Assembly: GCA_002732845.1 (NCBI GenBank) | Contig: NVSZ01000035.1 | Coordinates: 22,488 to 27,497, forward strand | Origin: Rhodospirillaceae bacterium | GTDB taxonomy: Bacteria > Pseudomonadota > Alphaproteobacteria > Rhodospirillales > Magnetovibrionaceae | Length of the DNA: 5,010 nt | Reading direction: 5' to 3' | Shown here: positions 1 through 5,010 of the stretch, one piece after another | Layout: each line of letters starts with the position of its first letter | Position numbering within the stretch: the first letter of the stretch is position 1 | The notes under the pieces: model-generated | The model's database searches: none | Seen by the model: only the letters and a program-made list of their open reading frames with translations | Told to the model about the DNA's origin: nothing | Program-made: the position numbers and the translations under genes

Positions 1-1282
1 TTTTAATTTCATCCAGATAGACCCAATCGGCATTGCGCAGGATTTCTAATTTCTCCGTGGAAATGCCGCCGGGTAAGCGAATCGCCAGACCCGGTCCGGG
101 GAACGGGTGGCGGCCGACAAAGCTTTCGGGCAATCCAAGTTCACGACCCAAGACCCGCACTTCGTCTTTGAACAATTCGCGCAACGGCTCAATCAGTTTC
201 ATGTTCATGCGTTCGGGCAAGCCACCAACGTTGTGGTGTGATTTAATGGTGACGCTGGGGCCACCGGTAAAGCTGACGGATTCAATCACGTCGGGATACA
301 ATGTGCCCTGGGCCAAGAAATCAGCACCGCCAACATTTTTGGCTTCTTCTTCGAACACGTCGATAAAGGTTGCGCCGATGATCTTGCGTTTCTTTTCCGG
401 GTCGGACACGCCTTCTAATTTGCCAAGGAACAAATAGGCTGCGTCTGCAAGCACCAGTTTGATGTCATAGTTATCTTTGAACATCTTAATGACGTCTTTG
501 ACTTCACCTTTGCGCATCAAACCCGTATCGACCAGAACGCAGGTCAGTTGGTCACCAATCGCTTCATGTAAAAGCACGGCCACGACGGAACTGTCGACGC
601 CGCCGGACAATCCGCAAATCACCCGGCCTTCGCCGACCTGTGCACGGATTTTGGCAATTTCTTCTTCGCGAAATTTATCCATGGTCCAATCGCCGGCACA
701 TCCGCAAACCCGATGCGTAAAGTTTTCGATCAGCTGTGCGCCGTGCGGTGTATGGACCACTTCGGGATGGAACTGCACCCCATAAAATTGTTTGGCGTCG
801 TTGGCGATGGCGGCAAAGGGTGCGCCATCGGTGACGGCAACGGGACGGAAGCCTTCAGGAATTTTGGTGATTTTGTCGCCGTGGCTCATCCATACTTGTT
901 CTTTGGAGCCGACCGTCCATACGCCGTGGAACAGTTCGCAATCTTCGATCACATCCACATGGGCACGGCCAAATTCTCGGGAGTCAGATTCTTCGACCTT
1001 GCCGCCCAATTGTTCGCACATGGTTTGTTCGCCATAGCAAATGCCCAAAATCGGCAGGCCCATATCGAACAAACCTTCGGGTGCACGGGGCGTATCAATG
1101 TCGGTTACAGACGAAGGCCCACCCGACAAAATCACACCTTTGGGGTTGAACGCTTTGATGGTGTCGACGGTGACCGTATTGAACGGATGAATTTCCGAAT
1201 ATACGCCGCTTTCGCGGACGCGTCGGGCAATCAACTGTGTGACTTGCGATCCAAAATCAATAATCAGAATGCGTTCATGCAT
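1..1282 (-). CDS. guaA: GMP synthase (glutamine-hydrolysing), C-terminus cut by window edge
   Basis: GuaA converts XMP to GMP in the cytoplasm, using ATP and ammonia released from glutamine; it is the last step of the guanine branch of purine synthesis. The frame is open from the ATG at 1282 to the left edge, giving 427 codons of a protein usually about 520-525 residues long. The N-terminal class I glutamine amidotransferase domain is complete: it starts [13 protein letters not shown], has the nucleophile Cys82 in GICYGEQ, and His172 and Glu174 in QFHPE. The ATP-pyrophosphatase domain follows, with its P-loop SGGVDSS at 226-232. The [13 protein letters not shown] motif at about 390-402 opens the C-terminal dimerisation/XMP-binding part, which is mostly outside the window. 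No frameshift or internal stop is seen. The start lies 3 nt after the purB stop, behind a good Shine-Dalgarno, so co-translation with purB is likely. Identification is very secure. Confidence 0.98.
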   Translation of the reverse strand, partial: MHERILIIDFGSQVTQLIARRVRESGVYSEIHPFNTVTVDTIKAFNPKGVILSGGPSSVTDIDTPRAPEGLFDMGLPILGICYGEQTMCEQLGGKVEESDSREFGRAHVDVIEDCELFHGVWTVGSKEQVWMSHGDKITKIPEGFRPVAVTDGAPFAAIANDAKQFYGVQFHPEVVHTPHGAQLIENFTHRVCGCAGDWTMDKFREEEIAKIRAQVGEGRVICGLSGGVDSSVVAVLLHEAIGDQLTCVLVDTGLMRKGEVKDVIKMFKDNYDIKLVLADAAYLFLGKLEGVSDPEKKRKIIGATFIDVFEEEAKNVGGADFLAQGTLYPDVIESVSFTGGPSVTIKSHHNVGGLPERMNMKLIEPLRELFKDEVRVLGRELGLPESFVGRHPFPGPGLAIRLPGGISTEKLEILRNADWVYLDEIK

Positions 1283-1285
1283 GGC

Positions 1286-2680
1286 TTAGCCTTCCCCGAA
1301 TACACGTTTGAAAATAACGTCAACGCGTTTGGTGTGATAGTCGATGGAATCTTCGTCCAACAAACTTTGCAGGTCTTCAACGCTTAAGGCTTTTTTCAAT
1401 TCATCGTCATGGGACAAGAAATAAAACAAGCGATTGTCATGTTCGGTGGCACCTTGTTCGATGGCATTGAGCTCGGGCGTTGAATCTGGATTGTCTGGAT
1501 CAATGCCAAAGCTTTTCCACACCAACATGGCGTTGCGTTGAACAATTTTATAAGCGTCTTCGCGCGAGACATCATTTTGCGTGAGGAACAACAATACCCG
1601 TTGAGCATCATGAATGCCGCCAAAGTTATTCAGCTGTTCCATCATGTTGTCGGGATACACCACCAACTTAGCAACCGTGCTCGTCAAACGTTTGAGGGCG
1701 AAGTTCAGCGTGATGGTGGAATCAGGTGCGATCATGCGTTCCACGGAAGAATGCGAAATATCGCGTTCATGCCACAACGCGACGTTTTCCAAAGCGGGGA
1801 TTACCGCCATGCGCACGATGCGCGCCATGCCGGTCAGGTTTTCCGTCAAGATCGGATTGCGTTTGTGGGGCATGGCCGAACTGCCCTTTTGACCGGGCGC
1901 AAAGTATTCTTGGGCTTCACGGACTTCGGTGCGTTGCAGGTGGCGAATTTCCGTGGCGATGTTTTCCATGGAAGACGCGATCACCGCCAGCACCGCAAAA
2001 AACGCAGCATGGCGATCACGCGGAATAACTTGGGTCGATACGGGTTCCGGCGTCAGGCCCAATTTTTCAGCCACATGTTCTTCAACACGGGGGTCAACGT
2101 TGGCAAAGGTGCCAACCGCCCCGGAAATCGCACAGGTCGCAATGTCGGCACGGGCCGCGATCAGGCGGGCTTTGCCGCGCTGAAATTCAGCATAAAAGCG
2201 CGCGAATTTCAGACCCATGGTGGTGGGTTCGGCGTGAATGCCGTGGCTGCGGCCGATGCACGCCATGGTCTTGGTTTCCATGGCGCGGGTTTTCAACGCG
2301 TCCAACAATTCGTCTAGGTTTTCGATCAGAATGTCGGCGGCCTGGGTCATTTGTACGGCCAAACAGGTGTCTAACACATCAGAACTGGTCATGCCTTGAT
2401 GCACAAACCGGGCTTCCTCGCCAACGTGTTCGGCCAATTCGGTCAGGAATGCAATCATGTCATGCTTGGTTTCCATCTCGATTTCGTCAATCCGCGCGAT
2501 GCGTTCGTCGGTATACGGCTTTTGACCCTTTTCCCAAACGGCTTTCGCGGCGGCTGCGGGGATCACGCCCAGTGCGGCTTGAGCATCACAGGCGTGGGCT
2601 TCAATTTCGAACCAGATGCGAAATTTATTGGCGGGCTCCCAAATGGAAGTCATTTCAGGGCGGGAATAGCGCGGGATCAT
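1286..2680 (-). CDS. purB: Adenylosuccinate lyase
   Basis: PurB is a cytoplasmic homotetrameric lyase that releases fumarate from SAICAR (giving AICAR) and from adenylosuccinate (giving AMP). The 464-residue product has the fumarase/aspartase superfamily layout. By analogy with Bacillus PurB, His73 (TKHDMIAF) and His94 (FVHQGMTSSD) line the active site, and His146 in GRSHGIHAEPTT is the general acid. The superfamily signature SSAMPHKRNP lies at 267-276 and carries the catalytic serine loop. The start MIPRYSRPEM is typical of the short bacterial PurB type, and GGAG sits 10 nt upstream of the ATG. The family is usually about 430-435 residues. The extra length sits at about residues 389-417, an acidic, proline-containing stretch between NAMLVW and the C-terminal helices. 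The ending YHTKRVDVIFKRVFG is standard. The gene is intact and lies just upstream of guaA. Confidence 0.98.
   Translation of the reverse strand: MIPRYSRPEMTSIWEPANKFRIWFEIEAHACDAQAALGVIPAAAAKAVWEKGQKPYTDERIARIDEIEMETKHDMIAFLTELAEHVGEEARFVHQGMTSSDVLDTCLAVQMTQAADILIENLDELLDALKTRAMETKTMACIGRSHGIHAEPTTMGLKFARFYAEFQRGKARLIAARADIATCAISGAVGTFANVDPRVEEHVAEKLGLTPEPVSTQVIPRDRHAAFFAVLAVIASSMENIATEIRHLQRTEVREAQEYFAPGQKGSSAMPHKRNPILTENLTGMARIVRMAVIPALENVALWHERDISHSSVERMIAPDSTITLNFALKRLTSTVAKLVVYPDNMMEQLNNFGGIHDAQRVLLFLTQNDVSREDAYKIVQRNAMLVWKSFGIDPDNPDSTPELNAIEQGATEHDNRLFYFLSHDDELKKALSVEDLQSLLDEDSIDYHTKRVDVIFKRVFGEG
1290..1297 (-). promoter_or_regulatory. Ribosome binding site of guaA inside the purB tail
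   Basis: Read on the minus strand, GGGGAAGG covers the last sense codons of purB and lies 7 nt upstream of the guaA ATG. With the 3-nt gap between the purB stop (TAA) and the guaA ATG, this supports translational coupling. It also fixes the guaA start, because no other in-frame start lies nearby. Confidence 0.75.
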
Positions 2681-2690
2681 AGGGTTTTAT

Positions 2691-2738
2691 CTCCGTTAAA
2701 AGGGACTCGGATCATAGCGAAAAATGCTCGAATGAAAA
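2691..2738 (-). promoter_or_regulatory. Candidate sigma-70-type promoter and RBS for purB-guaA
   Basis: In the 65-bp gap after the MFS stop, the minus strand shows TTTTCA (2733-2738, 4 of 6 to the -35 consensus), a 16-nt spacer, and TATGAT (2711-2716, 5 of 6 to the -10 consensus). A start near 2704 would leave a leader of about 24 nt holding GGAG (2691-2694), which is 10 nt from the purB ATG. A GANTC site, the CcrM methylation target of many alphaproteobacteria, lies at 2704-2708 on the predicted start point. No convincing terminator is seen in the gap: only a 4-bp GCTC/GAGC stem followed by ATTTTT, overlapping the -35. Read-through from the MFS gene is therefore possible. This is a match by eye only. 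Confidence 0.5.
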
Positions 2739-2745
2739 GAGCCGA

Positions 2746-3963
2746 TTATCTTCTTTTAAAGTACCAAACGGCCGCCAATGCCTGCGTGACCAAAAGCAGA
2801 GCAAAAGCGGTCTGATAACCCGCCGCCGCATATACTCCGGCCCCTTGGGTAGGCCACAGGTCCAAGACCGCGCCAATCAACCATTGCACCAAAAAAGCCA
2901 TGACAAAAACCAACAAATTCAAGCTTGTATTGACCCGCCCTGCCAAATGGGGCGGGAACGATTGGGACAGCGCCGCATAGGGTAAAATGCCGCTGGTGGC
3001 GCAAAACCCAAACACCATCCACACCACCAGTGTCGAACCCATCCACTGATCGGCTCCTTGAAAGGTGATCAACAAAAGACAGACCATAGCCAAAATCAAA
3101 CCCACGCTTGCCACGGTCATTGGGCGAATGCCCCAAATTTTGTGCAGTCGATCAGAAACGATTCCCCAACTTAAAAAGCCCATAGTCATGCTGGCGGCAA
3201 TCCAAAATAGGTTTTGCGCGGTGGCATGGCGATCCAGCCCCGCCACATCCATAAACCAAGGCCCCACCCATAACCCTTGCAGGGCCAAAAAAGTTGCTTG
3301 GGACATCACCGTCCACGGGGCAACGGCCCAAAATAGGGGGCTTTTGAAAACACTCACAACGCCTTGGAAGGCTTCTTTAAGTGTCGAATGACGATCTTCG
3401 GCTTCGCGTTCGGGAACGCCAAAATAAATCAAAACGGCGGCAAAAGCGGTGAGCCCAGCCAAAACCCAAAACACGCCGCGCCAGTCTGTAAAGTTTAAAG
3501 CCATTTCTACCGGGGCGGTGGCGGTCAATGCGCCCAATCCACCAGCGGTCATTTGAAAGCCGTTGATCAGGGGCAGACGGTTTACGGGAAACCACATGAC
3601 AAAAGCTTTGAACGACGCCATCAAACACGCCGATACGCCAAACCCGATCAGCGCGCGTGCCAAAATCAAGCTCTGCACGTTTTCGGCCCACGCAAACAAA
3701 CCCGCACCGATGGCCGCAAAAATCAGCAATCCGGCCTCGATCCGGCGGGGACCATAGCGGTCTAACAATATGCCCAGTGGCAATTGAAAAGCGGCAAACG
3801 ACAAAAAATAAGCGGCGGTTAAAAAGCCAAGAGCGCTGGCTCCAAGTCCCAATTCAGCGGTTAAATCCGGGGCAATAACAGCATTCACCGCGCGGTATAA
3901 ATACGACAAAAAATAACCAAATGCGAAAGGCAGGAAAATGCGCAGGATGAGTTTGGGGCTCAT
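2746..3963 (-). CDS. MFS transporter, substrate unknown
   Basis: This is a 405-residue inner-membrane carrier of the major facilitator superfamily, the usual length for 12 helices. Hydrophobic segments fill both halves, with a more polar central loop at about 184-207 (PEREAEDRHSTLKEAF). Loop 2-3 carries the MFS motif A as GILLDRYGPRR at 64-74, and a degenerate copy, GIVSDRLHK, lies at 267-275 in the second half. The stretch QGLWVGPWFMDVAGLDR (229-245) recalls a proteobacterial MFS subgroup without a defined substrate. The chosen start, MSPKLILRIF at 3963, overlaps the stop of the upstream exporter gene as ATGA. GGGGG lies 10 nt upstream. A longer in-frame start at 4017 would add 18 hydrophilic residues that only read the exporter gene in another frame. 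Coupling to a LysE/ArgO-type gene hints at an export or metabolite-exchange role, but the substrate cannot be read from sequence. Confidence 0.9.
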   Translation of the reverse strand: MSPKLILRIFLPFAFGYFLSYLYRAVNAVIAPDLTAELGLGASALGFLTAAYFLSFAAFQLPLGILLDRYGPRRIEAGLLIFAAIGAGLFAWAENVQSLILARALIGFGVSACLMASFKAFVMWFPVNRLPLINGFQMTAGGLGALTATAPVEMALNFTDWRGVFWVLAGLTAFAAVLIYFGVPEREAEDRHSTLKEAFQGVVSVFKSPLFWAVAPWTVMSQATFLALQGLWVGPWFMDVAGLDRHATAQNLFWIAASMTMGFLSWGIVSDRLHKIWGIRPMTVASVGLILAMVCLLLITFQGADQWMGSTLVVWMVFGFCATSGILPYAALSQSFPPHLAGRVNTSLNLLVFVMAFLVQWLIGAVLDLWPTQGAGVYAAAGYQTAFALLLVTQALAAVWYFKRR

Positions 3964-4583
3964 AAAGCTAAAACCCCCATCACCAGCGATCCCGCAACCG
4001 TCCACATGACCACGCAAATCACCAAATCTAAAACCCGCGCGCCAAATGTTGTGCGAAAAAACGGGGCTATTTTTTTGGCGGTGAGGGCGAGGGCGTAAAA
4101 CCAGAGTAGCGAGGCGACGATGGCCCCCACCGTGAACGCCAAGCGGTCTTGGTTATCGTATTGAGCCGCGATGCCGCCCAGCAACACCACCGTATCTAAA
4201 TAAACGTGCGGGTTTAAAAAAGTAAACGCCAACGTGGTGAAGATGACCCGTTTCAGGCTGGCTTTGGTATCAATAGAAGCCTCATCGTTTGCGGTTGGGT
4301 TTGGACGGATGACGCCATAGGCCGACTTGGCCCCATACACAATCAAAAACAACGCGCCGCCCCACGCGGCAACTTGGCGAAGCAGTGGACTTTGGGCGAT
4401 CAAGGTGCCAACCCCCGCCGTGCCGATGGAAATCAGCAAGGCATCGGCGAGGAAGCAAAGAGTGGCGACTAAAAAGACTCGTTCGCCCTTAACGCCTTGT
4501 TGAATGACGTAAGCATTTTGCCCACCGATGGCGATGATTAAACTGCCGCCAATGGCAAATCCTTGAAGGGATGCATATTCCAT
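3960..4583 (-). CDS. LysE/ArgO-type basic amino acid exporter
   Basis: This 207-residue inner-membrane protein belongs to the LysE superfamily, whose LysE and ArgO members export lysine and arginine. Its length is close to E. coli ArgO (about 211 residues). The first helix ends in GGQNAYVIQQG (20-30), matching the family GPQN-x-G region with Gly replacing the common Pro. TFLNPHVYLDTVVLLGG (121-137) is the strongly conserved NPHVYLD segment typical of ArgO. Hydrophobic stretches fit about six helices, with a hydrophilic loop at about 93-112. I chose the ATG at 4583 because GAAAGG lies 9 nt upstream and the protein then starts like its relatives. A start at 4631 would add 16 polar residues without a ribosome binding site. 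The gene overlaps the MFS gene by 4 nt, so the two are probably co-translated. No LysG/ArgP-type regulator is in view. Lysine or arginine as substrate is inferred from the family. Confidence 0.92.
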   Translation of the reverse strand: MEYASLQGFAIGGSLIIAIGGQNAYVIQQGVKGERVFLVATLCFLADALLISIGTAGVGTLIAQSPLLRQVAAWGGALFLIVYGAKSAYGVIRPNPTANDEASIDTKASLKRVIFTTLAFTFLNPHVYLDTVVLLGGIAAQYDNQDRLAFTVGAIVASLLWFYALALTAKKIAPFFRTTFGARVLDLVICVVMWTVAGSLVMGVLAL

Positions 4584-4675
4584 AACCGCCAACCTTTCAT
4601 CTTTTGCTTGTCTTGTATAGGGGAAGGGCATAGATGTGAAAGATCGTTTTTATTTTATCATGATTGAACCTCCCC
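4584..4675. promoter_or_regulatory. Divergent promoter region between two exporter genes
   Basis: These 92 bp separate two divergently transcribed LysE-superfamily genes and must hold at least one promoter for each direction. On the plus strand, TATCAT (4656-4661) matches 5 of 6 bases of a -10 element but lacks a good -35; if used, the plus-strand transcript would have almost no leader. On the minus strand, TATACA, a few bases upstream of the GAAAGG site, is a weaker -10 candidate. CTTTCA (4594-4599) and TGAAAG (4637-4642) form a 6-bp inverted repeat with 37 bp between the arms. No clear LysR-type operator can be asserted. Individual elements here are low confidence; the region's role follows from gene orientation. 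Confidence 0.5.
4593..4598 (-). promoter_or_regulatory. Ribosome binding site deciding the LysE/ArgO-type start
   Basis: GAAAGG on the minus strand lies 9 nt upstream of the ATG at 4583. The alternative ATG at 4631 has only AT-rich sequence upstream, so the shorter protein is preferred. Confidence 0.65.
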
Positions 4676-5010
4676 ATGGCCAACTACACCCTGCTTTCGC
4701 TGTTTATTCCGACCTTCTTTTTTGTCTCGATCACGCCGGGGCTGTGCATGACTTTGGCGCTGACCATGGGCATGACGTTGGGCCTGCGCAAAGCGTTGTG
4801 GATGATGACGGGCGAACTGTTGGGGGTGGGCGCGGTGTCGGTCGCCGCCGTGTTGGGCGTGGCCGCGTTGGTGGTGCAATATCCCGATGTGTTTATTTAT
4901 CTTAAATTCGCGGGCGGGACGTATTTGGCCTTTATCGGCGTTCAAATGTGGCTGTCACGGGGCCGCATGGCGTTGAATTTGGATGGAGAAATGCCAAATG
5001 AGACCAATCG
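4676..5010 (+). CDS. LysE family translocator (RhtB type), C-terminus cut by window edge
   Basis: The frame from the ATG at 4676 is open to the right edge, giving 111 codons of a protein normally about 200-215 residues. It is an inner-membrane protein of the RhtB branch of the LysE superfamily, whose studied members export homoserine, threonine, leucine and related compounds. Helix 1 with FFFVSITPGLCMTLAL (14-29) matches the family TPGP region, here with Leu for the second Pro. GLRKALWMMTGELLGVGAV (36-54) and LKFAGGTYLAFIGVQMW (76-92) follow in the usual places. The start at 4676 keeps the whole first helix; an in-frame stop (TGA) at 4661-4663 limits any extension to a TTG at 4664. No Shine-Dalgarno precedes it: the upstream bases are AACCTCCCC, which resembles the anti-Shine-Dalgarno. 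The substrate is unknown. It is clearly a different subfamily from the divergent LysE/ArgO-type gene, not a recent duplicate. Confidence 0.88.
   Translation, partial: MANYTLLSLFIPTFFFVSITPGLCMTLALTMGMTLGLRKALWMMTGELLGVGAVSVAAVLGVAALVVQYPDVFIYLKFAGGTYLAFIGVQMWLSRGRMALNLDGEMPNETN

Noticed and set aside
33..437. Plus-strand open frame of 134 codons at the left end
   Set aside because: It is antisense to the conserved ATP-pyrophosphatase and C-terminal parts of guaA.
713..1387. Plus-strand open frame of 224 codons
   Set aside because: It is antisense to guaA and the end of purB, both firmly identified, and its translation shows no recognisable domain.
1538..2317. Long plus-strand open frame of 259 codons
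   Set aside because: It lies wholly antisense to purB, whose protein is unmistakable, and its product (rich in His, Arg and Phe) resembles no known family. It is a by-product of purB codon use.
2717..2745. Possible terminator after the MFS gene (GCTC/GAGC stem followed by ATTTTT)
   Set aside because: The stem is only 4 bp with a 9-nt loop and overlaps the candidate -35 of purB, too weak to call.
3964..4017. Upstream start for the MFS gene adding 18 residues
   Set aside because: The added residues are Gly-rich, unlike an MFS N-terminus, and overlap the coding end of the LysE/ArgO-type gene. The ATGA overlap start is the better choice.
4584..4631. Upstream start for the LysE/ArgO-type gene adding 16 residues
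   Set aside because: There is no ribosome binding site before it, and the added polar segment would precede the first helix, unlike relatives. GAAAGG supports 4583.
4594..4642. CTTTCA/TGAAAG inverted repeat as a regulator operator
   Set aside because: The arms are only 6 bp and 37 bp apart, one overlapping the ribosome binding site. This could easily arise by chance, so it is noted but not called as an operator.
4636..4945. Open frames on both strands across the start of the RhtB-type gene (4636-4905 plus, 4658-4945 minus)
   Set aside because: Their products are low-complexity Gly/Arg- or His/Gln/Arg-rich strings, as expected for wrong-frame reading of a GC-rich membrane protein gene. The frame from 4676 encodes clear LysE-family motifs.

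Overview
The window looks like chromosomal housekeeping DNA from an alphaproteobacterium, probably a Rhodospirillales-type lineage with roughly balanced GC. This rests on the style of the proteins: the GuaA active-site motif GICYGEQ and the short PurB beginning MIPRYSRPEM both look alphaproteobacterial. The genus cannot be fixed from the sequence alone. No RNA gene, insertion sequence, CRISPR array, phage gene or long repeat is visible.

Layout from left to right. Positions 1-1282 (minus) hold guaA, GMP synthase, cut by the left edge, so about the last 90-95 residues are missing. Positions 1286-2680 (minus) hold purB, adenylosuccinate lyase, which ends only 3 nt before the guaA start codon. 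A 65-bp gap (2681-2745) carries a plausible promoter and ribosome binding site for purB-guaA. Positions 2746-3963 (minus) hold a 12-helix-sized MFS transporter. It overlaps by 4 nt (ATGA) the end of a LysE/ArgO-type basic amino acid exporter gene at 3960-4583 (minus). A 92-bp divergent intergenic region (4584-4675) separates this from a second LysE-superfamily (RhtB-type) exporter, which starts at 4676 on the plus strand and runs off the right edge.

How the genes work together. On the minus strand, transcription probably runs exporter to MFS as one unit, and then purB to guaA from their own promoter. PurB acts twice in purine synthesis: once on the route to IMP and once in making AMP from IMP. 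GuaA makes GMP from XMP, so the pair covers both branches after IMP. The other three genes are inner-membrane transporters: two amino-acid-exporter family members transcribed away from each other, and one MFS carrier of unknown substrate coupled to the LysE/ArgO-type gene.

I found no convincing new biological system. The points most worth checking are a roughly 29-residue acidic insertion in the C-terminal part of PurB, the tight purB-guaA coupling, the exporter-MFS coupling, the paired divergent exporters without a regulator between them, and odd translation signals in the 92-bp divergent region.
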